Origin: Pseudoalteromonas sp. P1-9
GTDB taxonomy: Bacteria > Pseudomonadota > Gammaproteobacteria > Enterobacterales > Alteromonadaceae
Reading direction: 5' to 3'
NCBI RefSeq assembly: GCF_001399975.1
Contig: NZ_LKBD01000007.1
Coordinates: forward strand, 1 to 64,000
Length of the DNA: 64,000 nt
The notes under the pieces are model-generated. The model ran no database searches and was not told the origin of the DNA. It saw only the letters and a list, made by a program, of their open reading frames with translations. This document shows positions 18,877 through 31,900 of the stretch, in pieces. How positions within the stretch are numbered: the stretch's first letter is position 1; each line of letters opens with the position of its first letter. A program made the position numbers and the translations under genes.

Positions 18877-19341
18877 CTACTTATTAATACCTAAGGTTAA
18901 CTTTGGCTTTTTCTCGCTTGTTTGCTCGAAAGTTTGTACTGCAAAGTTTTCCGTTGTAAATTTACCGCCTGTCACATCTACTTTACTGATGTATCCACGT
19001 GAGTCTTCTGAGCGGCCATTATTCATAGTGTCTTTAACTTCTTGTAGGTAAGTAACAGCTTGAATTTGGTAGTTAAATGTGCCGTCAACAGGTAGGTTTA
19101 AACTATCGATACTCAATGACGGTGTATCTGTTTCAAATGATTTTGAGAAGCCATTAGGACCCGACACAGAGATGATGTATTTATCATAGTGTTTTACCGG
19201 CGTGAAGTCGATATGGTTGGCCGATTTGGTCACGCCAATGTGTTCTGACTTGGCTTGTTGTAACTTTATAATATCTGCATTAGCTAATGCACTGCCGCTG
19301 GCAATTGCACAAACCAACGCTAGGGGTAGCTTGCTGGACAT
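18877..19341 (-). CDS. small exported protein paired with the fibre-like protein
   Basis: A 154-residue protein with signal peptide MSSKLPLALVCAIASGSALA. The rest is beta-rich (SVSGPNGFSKSFET, VDGTFNYQIQAVTYLQE) and ends in a charged tail KPKLTLGINK. I do not recognise a family. GAGG lies upstream of the ATG. The gene ends only 10 bases before the fibre-like gene, so the two form an operon. The small partner may be an accessory or anchoring component. The upstream 240 bases (19342-19582) hold a short GC-rich inverted repeat and a possible TTGTTA-17-TAAAAA promoter on the minus strand, but nothing stronger. Confidence 0.6.
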   Translation of the reverse strand: MSSKLPLALVCAIASGSALANADIIKLQQAKSEHIGVTKSANHIDFTPVKHYDKYIISVSGPNGFSKSFETDTPSLSIDSLNLPVDGTFNYQIQAVTYLQEVKDTMNNGRSEDSRGYISKVDVTGGKFTTENFAVQTFEQTSEKKPKLTLGINK

Positions 19342-19582
19342 TACTATTTCCTCTTTGTTTGGGGTCCCTAAAGGCGGTTATTTTCCGCTTTGCTTTATTG
19401 AGCTCGACGCTATTGTTGTTTTTTAATAGATTCTTATTAGTTTAACAAATATTTACAAATGTGAAATAATAGATTGTATTGATATTGGTCTGAACAGTTA
19501 TTGTCCAATTGATAATTGTTATATTTCCCTAGTACTTTTCTCTGGTTTCGGTGCTTAATATGCCCTATAGGTATTCATGATT

Positions 19583-22500
19583 ATGACTTATAAAAAGCTA
19601 TAATTTCTCGTTGCGTCTACTTCATTGTTGTTTTCATCGCATTCAATATTAGCTAATGAAAGTGGCTCATTGAAAACCATTCTTCAAGCTATTAATGAGT
19701 TGGAAAAAAGTCAGAGCCTAAATGTTATGCAACAGCTTCTCGGTTAAAAGACTTTATGTTTGGCACGCCACTTAATGATGAGGCGCGATTTGCCAAAAAT
19801 TTACTACAAAAACAATATATTCAATACTTATGGCTGCAAGCACATAAAATAGCATGAGGAGAATCGGAGGATGTGGTGTTGCAAAGTTATATCAAACAGG
19901 CTGAGCAATCCATTTTTAACACCGATAAAACAGAGTCTGGGCATTAGCGTTTATCGTTTGCAGAAGATAGGAAGGTTACCTTACACAAAGATGATAAACG
20001 TCAGTATGGCAGCATTGCCTATTCATTGAGAGCAGTATTGGCTGTGCAGCAAGAGGCGTTACTTGATTTTGAAAATGAGCTACTGCCTCTTACCTCAAAA
20101 GTTGTTGAAGCGCTAAAAGACAGTCTTGATTTTTATACGTTAGCTGCTTTAAAAGTTGCAGATAACAGTGTGCGAATAAATAATCAACGATTTATCGAGG
20201 TTAAGAATATTAACTCCGTTTGGCATGGGCTGGGGGGGAGCGCTCAGTCTGAAAATAGCTAAGTGGCAGCCTTGATTATCAACGGCAAACACCAGCTTTA
20301 TTAAATCAGATGGTTGATAAAAAGTTAAGTTCATGTGCAGCTTACAACCAAGTTTCTAACCAAGTATTTTTGCGAAACTTACAAGTGTATTTTGCTCGTG
20401 CAACTTGGTCAAAAAATTCTGCTGAAAGTGAAGCGATTACTGAACTATATACACAAATAGTCAGTCAATTCTCCGCTCAGCTTTACTTAGGTGCGCAGCA
20501 ACATGCAATGGCGAATAATCAACCGCTAGTGTAAGAGCGCAATGTATATGCTTTTATTAAGCAATTTATCCCACATCAAATTAATGAATATGAAGACGCT
20601 ATTTTCTTTCCAAAACTTGAGAAAAATGATGCTGTGTATATTGAGTCTTATAATATGGATGCGGTGCACATTGGCAATATTTGAAAAATGCTATTAACCA
20701 ACCAAGCTTCGAGTTATATATTGAGCCCGACCCATTTGCCGCTGAGTTACTAACCGAAAATATTGCTCAGTATGGCGTGCTGTTATTGCGTGAAGCTGGT
20801 ACTTTAGCAAAGCAGACCAATGCAACTAGCTTATCTACAGAGCACTTAATCGCAGCAAGAAAATTAATTGCGGATAAAACCAAGCGACATGCTAAAGTAA
20901 CAGAGAGTAACAATAAGCAACAACAATTTGCTTCAGCACAGCAAAGTGATAAAACAGCTAAGTTTGTTAAGATTTCTCAACAAGCAAAGTTCAATTATCA
21001 GCACCGCTCCGCAGATTGGTTAAATCGTCAACTGAGAACGTTTTTACGTAAAGATGAATCAACCGGTATTATTACGATTCCACCTGCATTTGGTGGTTCA
21101 GGTGTTGCAACAGAAGACGTCAATAATGATGGGTTAATCGATATATTTATTTTAGGTGGTCGAGGTAATAAGTTGTTCATAAATAAAGGTAATGGACAGT
21201 TTAAAGATCTTACAACAAGCTACAAGTTGGATTGGCAGCGTGCACAAGATAATCATCCAGGTGAAGCACGTCAGCCGATCATTGCAGACATTAATAATGA
21301 CGGTTACCAAGATATTATCGTCACCTATGTTAATGATGCACATCGTGTCTATAAAAATATCGATGGTATATATTTTGAGGATGTTACTCAACAAGCGGAC
21401 CTTGGTGGTAGAGGGTTTGTTGGTGGTCCTGCGACAGTTTTTGATTTTGATAAAGATGGTGACCTTGATTTATATATTACTTATTTTGGTAACTATATAA
21501 CAGGCGATTTACCCACTTTGAAACGCCGAAATACCAACGGCAAACCAAATCAGTTGTTTGAAAATCTTGGTAACTTTAAATTTAAAAATGTGACGAAAGG
21601 TTCTGGGCTTGATAATACTGGTTGGGCACAAGCTGTAGCGCACACTGACTTAAATAATGATGGGTGGCAAGATGTCATTGTCGGAAATGATTTTGGTGTG
21701 ATGGTTATTATATTAATCAGAAAAATGGCTCTTTTGTTGATGTATCAAATCAAATTGGCACAGATAAACCGTCTTTTACTATGGGAATCGGTAGCACAGA
21801 CCCAATCAGGATAAGTTACCTGATATCTATATTTCAAATATTGTTACCATGAATAAAGACGAAACCTACGTATTACCCAATGAAGATACGCAAATGAAAT
21901 TCAATGCCGGCAAGCTAGTGCATATGCGTGTGGTGGAAGCAAATGATTTGTTCATATCACAACAGGGAGAGTCAATTCACTATGCTGCAAGTGAGCAAGT
22001 AGGCCGAGGATATTCCTCAACGGGATGGTCGTGGGATGCAGACTTTTTCGACTATGACTTAGATGGTGACGATGATTTATACGTGCTTAATGGTATGAAT
22101 AAATTTAATTTAAACAGTAGTAAAAACCCTTACTTTGAAGATCAACACGGTAATAAGCAACAAGCCTATTTGCCTGTCAGTGAGCAAAAAAATATCTTTT
22201 TCGATAATAAAAATGGTCGGTTAGAGACACAAGACAATTCACTTGGCTTGAATTTATTAAGTAATTCTCGCAGTGCGAGCTATTTTGATTTAGACAACGA
22301 TGGTGATCTTGACATTGTTTTAAATAATTACCATGAACCGGCGCGTTGTTTGAAAATAGACTTGAAACTGAAAATAATTGGTTAAAAATTAAGTTAGTGG
22401 GTGATAGTAAAAAACAGGTTTCGCGTGATGCAATTGGTGCGCGTATTTACCTTACCTGGTGGCAAGCAGATTTGGCGTGAAGTTAGAAGTACTGATGGCT

Positions 22501-22640
22501 ACATGTCAGTACACCCTAAAATGCAACATTTTGGTCTAGGTGATGTGGAATTTGCAAATATTCAAGTTGTTTGGCCAAATGGGGAAGTGACTCAATTGGA
22601 CAAAGTAAACGCGAATCAGATTAAGTTGATCACCTTGTAA
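19583..22640 (+). pseudogene. decayed CRTAC1 / FG-GAP / ASPIC-UnbV exported protein
   Basis: Joined frames reconstruct one long exported protein. A signal peptide (MTYKKL, stop, then FLVASTSLLFSSHSILA) leads into an alpha-helical N-terminal region with CYATASRLKDFMFGTPLND. FG-GAP repeats with calcium-type loops follow (DVNNDGLIDIF, DINNDGYQDII, DFDKDGDLDLY, DLNNDGWQDVI, DYDLDGDDDLY). The C-terminal ASPIC/UnbV domain (RDAIGARIYL, STDGYMSVHPKMQHFGLGD) ends at 22640. In-frame stops lie at 19601, 19856, about 19945 and 20531. Frameshifts lie near 19715, 20235 (a G7 run), 20670, 21700, 21800, 22350 and 22445. The gene cannot make a full product. Confidence 0.85.
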
Positions 22641-24846
22641 TGATGAAACTATTATTTCGCTATCTGATTATTTTTACGCTAATAACCTTCGCTGGTTTCG
22701 CTAAATCAACAGCGGCAATAAAGGTACCGCCGCACGTCTCTGTGTCAGAGCAGCAATTTAAAGGTTTGCGTAAGGCGTACTTAAAAAAGTCAGCAGTAAT
22801 TGACGAGCTGTTAACTTCAGCTGGTTTAGCGCCAAACTCGCCAAAATATTTAAATGGGCTAGTGACTGAAGCTTCGCCTTATTTGCTTCGTCACGCCGTA
22901 AACCCAATCAATTGGCAAGCTTGGAATGAAGCGGTATTTGAGACAGCTAAGCGAGAAAAAAGCTAGTATTTCTCTCTATTGGTTACTCAACTTGCCATTG
23001 GTGCCACGTCATGGAAAAAGAAAGTTTTATTGATCTAACCGTTGCACAAAACTTGAATAAAGATTTTATAAACATAAAGGTTGACAGGGAATTATAACCT
23101 GAAATTGATGCTTATTTTACGGATGTGATCACTACAGTCAAAGGCAGTGCTGGCTGGCCTATTACAGCTGTATTAACGCCGGGCGGCAAGCCTATTTGGA
23201 TAGATGCTTATGTTCCTAAAACGCAATTGCTGACAATAGCAGAGCGCTTTGCAGTCATTTGGCAACAAAAACCACAGCGGTTATTGCAAGTAGCTGAGAA
23301 TATCTCGAAACAAGTAGCGACTTTATCTTTGCAACCTGAGTCTAAGTGGTCCTCTGCTATTGTACGAGATAATGTTGAGGAAATACTGACGGAGTTAGAT
23401 CAACAAGAAAGAGGCTTGGTCGGGGCACCGAAATTTCCGAGTGAAGCCTTGCTGTTGTTGATGTTGGAGAGTTACTTAGAGACACCAACACCTGCATTAC
23501 GACAACAATTAACACTGTGGCTCGGAAGGTTGAGTTCTAGAGGTATTCGTGATCATGTACATGGTAATTTTCATCGCTATGCTACGGATGCCATTTGGCA
23601 AGTTCCTCATTACGAGAAAATGCTCTATAACCAAGCCTTGCTAATTAAAGTATTTGCTAAAGCGGGTTATTTACTTAACCAGCCAGAATACTTTGCCGTA
23701 GCACAAGATACTGCGGCTTTCGTCGATAATGTTTTGAAATCACAAAGTGGTGGCTATTATAGCGCCATAGACGCTGATTACTTTTCGCAAGAAGGTGGTT
23801 ACTACCTATTTGAAAAACCTCAGTTTGATAAAATCGACACCGACATTATTCGGCAGTTTGCTTGGTACCAATACAAAGCTGAAGCTCTACATGCACCGTA
23901 TATTGCTAAACAAGAACCTTCTCAGCATGCGCGTGACATACTAAAAACAATAAAGAATCAATTGCCAATGCCTCATATTGATAAAAAAGTATTGTTGTCA
24001 TGGAATGCCTTATTGGCCGATGCATTTGTTGAATTGTATAGTGCGACAGGAAAAACTAACTATTTAGTAAACGCTCAATCTCTAGTCTCTATGATTGAAA
24101 CTAAATTGATTGAAAATGGCCGATTAAAGCGTGCTTATTACTTAGGTGAAGCTGGTAGCGATGCATTACTTGAAGATTATGTTTGTTTAGCTCAAGCCTA
24201 TCATAATTTATATACAGTGACCTTTGATGATATTAGGCAAGTCAAAGCACGCAAGCTATTGCGTGATATTGTGTATAATAAAATGAATTCGGACGTTATT
24301 CGAAATACAAGTGATGGCGAGCTGATTTCGCCAGAAGCGCTTTTTTATCACTTAGCGAAAACCTATTCTTTTGCTGATAGCACGCTATCGCGAGCCTCAA
24401 GAGCCAGTAAAAAGTCGTTACAGAATGCTTATCTGAGAGCACCAATGACTTCTTATAGCAGCGCGGGAGTGCTGTTAAATCGATGGCAAACTGGCAAGCA
24501 GCATGTTTTTGCACAAGGAAACGGCCACATTAAACTGGTGAGAGAGTCTGCTAACCAAGCCAAAATAGTCATTTCACTCAAAGCTGGTTGGCATATAAAC
24601 TCACATAGCCCGAATCAAAAATCTCTGATCGCAACAGCGCTTTTGATTGATGGCCAACAAATCAATACAGATAACTACCCACAACCCATTGAGCGAAAAT
24701 TAGGATTTAGCGATAAGCCTTTAAGCCTGTTTGAAGAAAATGTAGAAATTAGCTTTAAGCCTAATGGTCAGTGGCTAGAAGTAAAGCTACAAGCTTGCAG
24801 CGATAATGTGTGTTTACTACCAGAGGCATTTAAATTCAAACTTTAA
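22640..24846 (+). pseudogene. decayed DUF255 (YyaL/SPATA20-like) thioredoxin-domain protein
   Basis: The first 109 codons encode a signal peptide and EASPYLLRHAVNPINWQAWN, typical of DUF255. A stop at 22964 is then met together with a frameshift. The active-site region [16 protein letters not shown] is readable in another frame at about 22980-23020. A further TAA at 23095-23097 interrupts DREL/PEIDAYF. The remaining 573 codons are open (VGAPKFPSEALLLLM, GNFHRYATDAIWQVPHYEKMLYNQ, SWNALLADAF). They end in a ~100-residue domain resembling the DsbD N-terminal domain (KAGWHINSHSP, CSDNVCLLPEAFKFKL). It abuts the CRTAC1-like pseudogene, so a two-gene exported redox/surface operon has been lost. Confidence 0.85.
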
Positions 24847-24855
24847 AATTGCTGA

Positions 24856-24877
24856 AATGGTGGTATTAATCACCATT
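24856..24877. terminator. convergent hairpin between the DUF255 pseudogene and the lipoprotein gene
   Basis: AATGGTG (24856-24862) pairs with CACCATT (24871-24877) around an 8-base AT loop, between two convergent ends. The T run is poor, so it is only a probable terminator. Confidence 0.4.
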
Positions 24878-24881
24878 ATCT

Positions 24882-25826
24882 TCAAATAGAGCGAAATTTG
24901 AATTGACTTATTAATGATTCAAGCTCTTTGGAAAAGGGTTTTCGATCGACTTTATTACTGAGCGCTTGTATTAATAAAAACTTCCCTTTTTGACTCGAGG
25001 TTACTTGGTAGACCCAAGCAGGTAAATCGCCTTTTGTGACATAAGCCTGCGTTGCGATTGCTGGAATACCGTCAATTTTTATTGGTTCGTCTTTAGTAAT
25101 TTCTACATCAGAAAGGCTTTTGGAATTATTTAGAAAGTGGTGTGATAAACTTTCAATGTTTTCCATTTCTGATGATAATTTTCCATGGCTCACTACAACC
25201 GAGGCATTTGGAAAATTTTCAGATACTAATACGACCGAGTTGAGATTTCTTTGTACTATTTTAAAGTTATCTATTCCGGTAAATAAAAATGGTAATCCCG
25301 TATAAAGGCGCGCATCATCATCGGTTTGCACTGCGGCACTAAATAGACTTTGTTTAATCACATCTTTATGTTGTTTGTTTGAACTTTCAGGATAACTTGC
25401 TTCAATTTTCAAACTGGAAAGAGAGTCGCCTGCGACGAGCCACAATTTTTCATAATAAGTGCCCGCAATAATTTGCCTCAGTGTTAGCAGTGTACAATTG
25501 GCGCCGTTAACCACTACATTTTCTGTTTTTAGTAATTGCAATTGACTCTTGAGTAAATTTTCCGTTGTCAGATTGGTTAAATATTGTTCGTATGGAACTT
25601 CAACCTCGTTCACTTTAATACGCGAAAACGTTTCAGGTTGTACAAAGCCATAGTGTTCTCGTGTTAATTTAAACCCTTGTGGTTTTTCTAGCTGGACTTC
25701 CATGCCTTGACTTACTCTAAATGTTTGCGTCAAAGTTTCATTATTTTGCTGGTCAGAGGTGCTGGAACAGGCTCCCATAAAAGTTAAGGATAGCGCTAGA
25801 GCCAGTGTCGATAAAGGCTTTTTCAT
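24882..25826 (-). CDS. putative lipoprotein of unknown function
   Basis: A 314-residue protein with a lipoprotein signal peptide: MKKPLSTLALALSLTFMGAC ends at the lipobox cysteine (about residue 20). No acidic sorting signal follows the Cys, so outer-membrane localisation is expected. The remainder looks like two similar alpha/beta units, roughly 35-165 and 170-314, each with a C-terminal LxxLxSQFKFRSI or KQSLFSA type helix. No family is recognised. It is transcribed divergently from the giant surface protein across a 139-base region, so a functional link is possible but unproven. Confidence 0.6.
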   Translation of the reverse strand: MKKPLSTLALALSLTFMGACSSTSDQQNNETLTQTFRVSQGMEVQLEKPQGFKLTREHYGFVQPETFSRIKVNEVEVPYEQYLTNLTTENLLKSQLQLLKTENVVVNGANCTLLTLRQIIAGTYYEKLWLVAGDSLSSLKIEASYPESSNKQHKDVIKQSLFSAAVQTDDDARLYTGLPFLFTGIDNFKIVQRNLNSVVLVSENFPNASVVVSHGKLSSEMENIESLSHHFLNNSKSLSDVEITKDEPIKIDGIPAIATQAYVTKGDLPAWVYQVTSSQKGKFLLIQALSNKVDRKPFSKELESLISQFKFRSI

Positions 25827-25965
25827 ATTGGGTTTTTGTTACTGTTATCTTTAACCTAGAGTAACAAAAAATAATCTGTGTGAATAGATTGTTATGAATG
25901 TGACGATAGACTAAAATTGTTACAAATTGCCCAATAATAATAACTTAACGCCTGAGCCGATACTT

Positions 25966-28900
25966 ATGAAAACTCCAGTCATTATAAACATTTTGATTTT
26001 ATGGGTCACTTTGTTGTTTGCAATACCTACAAACGCGTTTGCGGCAGCAAGCATTGGTGTGGCAAAAAATGCAGAACAAATAGGCCGACAAATAGAATAT
26101 ATCTTAACGGTTGAAAACCTCGGTGATGAAACATTAACAGATCTATCGCTGGTGGAAGATTTAGATACGGTTTTTGGGGCAGGCAATTATACATTGATCC
26201 AAATGCCTGCGCTGGTTTCAGGCAGTGGGGTATCATTTAACTCTGGGTTTAATGGTTCTGGGGATACCGAGATTTTTGCGTCAGGTACTTTGCCTGTCGG
26301 TAGCAGTGTTCAACTAAATTTTGTCGTGTCAGTCGATACGCCTACTGATCAAGGAAATGGTTTAGGGTTATATCATAACCAAGTATTAGCAACGGCAAAC
26401 CCTGGGGCCATAACTGACTTATCAGATTGGGGGCTTGACCCAGACCCTAATAGTAACGGCGATGCGTCAGATGCTGGAGAAGATGATGTTACCCAAGTAT
26501 ACCTATTAGACAATCCTATCATTGGTGTTTCATTGACCGCGGCAGTTAGTGGGAACTCAGTTACTTTCGACTATTATCTTGAAAACTTAGGCAACGGCAC
26601 TTTATCTGAGTTGTCACTAACTAACGACTTTGATGCGGTTTTTGGTAGCGGTAATTACTCGATTAGTGCTGCTCCAACTTTTATCCAAAATGGTGGTGGC
26701 ATAGTGTTAAACAGCGCGTTTAACGGTAGTGCACAACAAGATTTAATCGCCTCATCCACGACTGTTAATACTGGTGCTTTGTCACAAGTAAGGGTTGTAG
26801 TTGACGTTTCTAATACAATAGATCTTGGGCAAGGTGATGGGGTTTATTCCATTCAAGCGCAAGCTGATGCCGAATCTAGTTTTGGAAAAAGTACGTCTGA
26901 TTTGTCAAGTAATAGCAACCAGCCATCACAGGCTATTAATAATAGTACTGTGTTTACTATTGGCGAAACCGCAACTATTGGGCTTGCGTTAGATGCTGCT
27001 GTATCAGGTAATACTGTGACATATAGCTATTATATTGAAAACTTAGGCAATGTTGCATTAGAAAATATAGTTTTACCGAATGATTTAAACGCTGTTTTTG
27101 GTAACGGTAATTTCTTTATTTCTCAAGCCCCTAGCTTAGTCGATGATCCTGGTTCGATTACATTGAATGCTGATTTTGATGGTAATTTCGACACAAATAT
27201 TGTTAGTTCAGGTAGCCTGGCAGTAGGTGATACTGCACAAATTAACGTTGTGGTTGAGCTTTTTGCTATATCTGATCAGGGCAATGGCCAGGGTATATAT
27301 CAAAACCAGGCAACAGTCTCTGCTCAAACATCTGGCGGAGCAACAACTAGCGATTTATCTGATGCTGGCACAGACCCAGACCCTAATGGTAACGGTTTAC
27401 CTTCTGAGGCTGGTGAAAATGACCTGACCCAAATTTCAATTTCTGAATCAGCTCGCCTAGGTATATCACTTGACTACGAAATATCGTTTAATGGCGTGGC
27501 AACGATTGATTTGATTTACACGGTTGAAAACTTAGGTAATGTGACAGTGTCTAATATTTCAGTTAGCTCTGATTTAGACTCTGTTTATGGTTCTGGAAAT
27601 TATGTACATTCCGTAGACCCGACTTTTGTTTCAGGGGACGGTCAGTTTAATTACAACACAGCTTACAATGGCAGTTCCAATGCCTCATTATTGAACGCTG
27701 GCTCCTCGTTAGGCCCATCAGAAAAAGTAGTTTTTAAAACAACCGCTTTGCTTGTTTCTGTGACGGATCAAGGATTTGGTAATGGGGTTTATCAGCACCA
27801 AGTGACTGTGATAGGTACTGATCCAAGTACCAGTCTTATCAGTGACCTCTCTACAACAGGCAGTGTGCCTGATGCTAATAATGATGGCGATGCGTCAAAT
27901 GATGCATCACCAACAGTTATAGATACTACCATCACGCGAAACGTGGGACTTGCTCTTGATGCCAATGTGGTCGGCAACCAAGTTACTTTAGACTATTATC
28001 TGGAAAATTTAGGGGATGCTGAGGTAAGTGATTTTTCACTCAGTCATCCACTGGACCAAGTGTTTGGGGCTGGAAACTACATTGTTAACTCAATTACTTT
28101 TGTAGATGACCCAGGCACACTGACAATTAATTCGAGCTTTGACGGCTCAACAATAGCAGAGTTACTCAATGCTACTGGCTCCCTGAGCGTGAGCGATACA
28201 GCTCAAATTCGGCTTGTATTGGAAATTTTAAAGGTTGAAAATACGGGGCTTGGTATTGGTAATTATAGCACCCAAGCAACATTGCAAGCGTTTAATAGCG
28301 ACAATAATGGTGGGCCGGTTTCTGATGTATCAGACTTTGGCACTGATCCAGATCCTAACGGCAATGCAAATGCTGATGAAGCTGGAGAAAATGATGCAAC
28401 AACATTCACCCTTGCTACTGATGGTGTCGTCGGAATTGCACTTGATGTTAGCAGTTCGGCCGATCAGGTTACTTTTGATATTTACCTTGAAAATTTAAGT
28501 GGTAGTACCGCTGGGAATTTAGCATTACCAGTCGATTTAGATGCAGTTTTTGGGCAAGATAATTATACAGTTAACACACTGTCATTTATCGATGACCCAG
28601 GCACAATAATACTCAATAGCGGTGCTTTTGATGGTTCTGCCGATACAGCTTTACTGGCGTCGTCTTCACTAACAAGCAATGATACCGCGCAGATTCGTCT
28701 TGTTATTGATGTGACAAACAAAGTTGATAACTTTGATTCAGGCGTAGGATATTACCAAGCACAGTTAGAGATACTTAACACGAGCGTTGCGGGTGTGACC
28801 GTGTCTGACTTAAGTGATGATGGTATTATGCCAGATCCGAACGCGGATAATGATCCAGGCACTGCCGGAGAAGATGATATAAGTACTTTTGTGCTTGGTG

Positions 28901-31900
28901 CCGGTGTTATTGGGGTATCAATGCAGGGCAGTGTAGATGGAAATCTAGCAACTTACCGGGTTTATGTTGAAAACTTCGGTGATGGTGAAGTTACTAATAT
29001 TCAAATTCAAAACCCGCTTAACGCCGTTTTTGGTTCAGGTAATTACAGTGTTACAGCCCAGCCAACACATGTTAGTGGCGCGTCAACACTTACACTTAGC
29101 CCGCAATTTTTTGGTTTTAGTGTTTTCACATATATTGTTGCGGGTGGCAGCTTAGCGCCCGGTGAAATCAGTGTTTTTGAATATTCAATAAATATTACAA
29201 ACGTTACGGACCAAGGTTTTGGGGTTGGCATTTATGATAACCAAATCACTGTTAATGCAACAGATTTAAATAGTAACCCACTTTCTGACGACTCTGATAA
29301 CGGGATAAACCCTGATGAAAATGGTAATGGTGACCCAGATGATACGAACGAAGGAGATAAAACCCGTATCGCGATTGGCAGTGAGCCAGTCGTAGGTGGC
29401 GCACTTGACGTTAGTGTCACAACCAATCAAGTAACATTTGATTATTACCTTGAAAACTTTGGTACTGATGCGTTAGAAAACTTATCGCTAGTTAACGATT
29501 TAGATGCTGTGTTTGGTGCTGGAAATTATACGGTTACTCCGAGCGTATTTATTGATGACTCAGGTACAGTTACGCTTAATTCAAGCTTTGATGGCAGTGC
29601 TGATTCGCAATTACTTGTCATAGGCTCAAGCACTTTAGCCATTGGCGATACAGCGCAAATCAGGTTAGTTGTCACAGTTAATACAATTGAAGATCAAGGC
29701 ACAGGTCTGGGCAATTATGTTAATCAGTTTGAAATAATCGCAGAGTCAACGGTGACTTCTGCAGTGGTATCTGATTTGTCTGATGCAGGCACTGACCCCG
29801 ATCCAGATGGTGACGATAACCCGAGTGGTGTATTGGAAAGCGATACTAATACTTTTACTCTTTCTGATTCTGCTGTCGGCGTTGCGCTAGATATCAATGT
29901 TGTTAATAACATAGCTACGTTTGATTACTATATTGAAAATTTTGGTAATGTTGATGTTGATAACTTATCTCTTGTACAAGATCTCAATGCTATTTTTGGT
30001 AGTGGTAACTTTACATTAAATGCAGCTCCAGTACTTATTTCACAAATAAGGCAGGTGTCACTGAATACTTCATTTAATGGCACAAGTGATACTCAGTTGC
30101 TTTCTGCTAACAGTATTATAAAACCAAATGAGATCCATCAAGTGCGCTACTCGGTTACACTGGATACAGTTTCAGACATGGGTTCGGGTGTTGGTATTTA
30201 TTCAGCAAGTACGACCTTTACTGGCGAGGATCCTAACGATTTAGTTGTAAGCGATAATTCTTACCCAGGAACTGATGCCGATCCTAATGGTAATAGTGAT
30301 GCAACTGAGGCAAGTGAAAACCTCGCAACTGACTTTTCTGTATTGAAAGTCACCTCAGGCAATTTAGCTATTTCTGGCGCTACAGGTAATGGTGGCACCT
30401 TTATTGTGGGGGATACGTTAACTGTTTCATGGAATAACAGTAGTTCAGGTGATAACAATGCCAATACAATCAATAACGTTTCATTTGATCTGTCGCAGTT
30501 TGGTGGTGGCACAAGTGTAGCTGCAATCAACTCATCAGATGTATGGTCAGCATCTATGGTCATAATGGAATCCGGTGGTGCATCAATCGAAAGGATCGGT
30601 CTAAACTTTAGTGCGACGGCAAGCTCTGCGAGTGGGCTTTCAATGACCTCTGCAAGTATGGTTAACGCAGCACTCGACAATGTCTCGCCTAACATCTTAA
30701 GTGTTACTATTCCGAACTCTCCTGCTTTTGTCGGTACAGACATTCCTGTTTCTATTTTAACTTCTGATAATGGCCTGTCGCTCCAAACTGGTTTAGTAAA
30801 CGGTATCGCTGTGAGTGACTTTTCTACAAATGGAACTAACAGCTACACCGCCGTCTATTCAGTTGTAGAGGGAAACACTGATCGCCTATCAAGTGACTCT
30901 ATACCTGTTTCGCTTCAGGTTTCTGATACTTCAGGAAATCTAAGTACTCTTTACAGTACGCCGATAACACAGAATAATGATTCGATTGATGCAAATACCC
31001 CATCTGGTTATACAGTCGTTTTTGCTCAAACAGAGGTTTCGACTGTCAATGAAACAGCAAGTAGCGTGACTTTATCTGGTGTTGAAGTTGGTACTAGCTA
31101 TTCGATTAGCATTACAAGTTCAAATGGTGGTGTGCCAGTAACAAGTTCTGGTTCGATTTTATCAAATCCGACAACACTCTCTAATTTAAATCTTTCAGCC
31201 TTGAATGATGGAGAGTTAACCGTCTCTTTAAGCTTGGGTGATGCAGGAAACTCCGGCTCACCTGTTACTGCAACAATTCATAAAAATACAGTAAAACCTA
31301 ACGTAACGATCGGTAGTATAGCGGCCAATCAGAATTCACCATTTTCAGTTGACTTTACATTTAGTAAAAGTGTCACCGGGTTCGATTTAAGCGATATTAC
31401 TTTGGTTAATGCAACCGCTTCTAATTTGACAGGAAGTGGCACACATTACAGCGCTTTGATAACACCGACTAATCAAGGAAACGTTTCGATAGATGTTGCG
31501 GCTGGTGCAGTGGTTGATAGTTTTGCCAATGGTAATACTGTTGCGACGACAGTAACCACTAATTATGACTCAATTTCTCCGGTAACTAATATTGCCCTGC
31601 CTTCAGCAAAGCAAACCGCGACGTTTAATGCAACTATCACATTTGGTGAAAATGTAACGGGCTTCGAATTGGCTGACATTGTTGCAACCAATGCGACGCT
31701 TTCAAATTTAACAGGTACTGGTGGCACATACACGTTAACCGTAACACCTACAAGTGATGGTCTAGTAACACTTAATATCGCTGCTGGCGTGGCTAAAGAT
31801 ATTGCCGACAATGACAATACAGCGGATCAAGCAAGTGTCGAATATGATGGTACAGCACCGACAACAACTATTTCACTGCCAAGTGGAGCGCAAAATACAG

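Noticed and set aside
30261-30743. 160-codon minus-strand frame inside the giant gene
   Set aside because: It is a shadow of the repetitive, low-stop composition of the plus-strand gene. Many such frames occur there and none shows a signal or motif.
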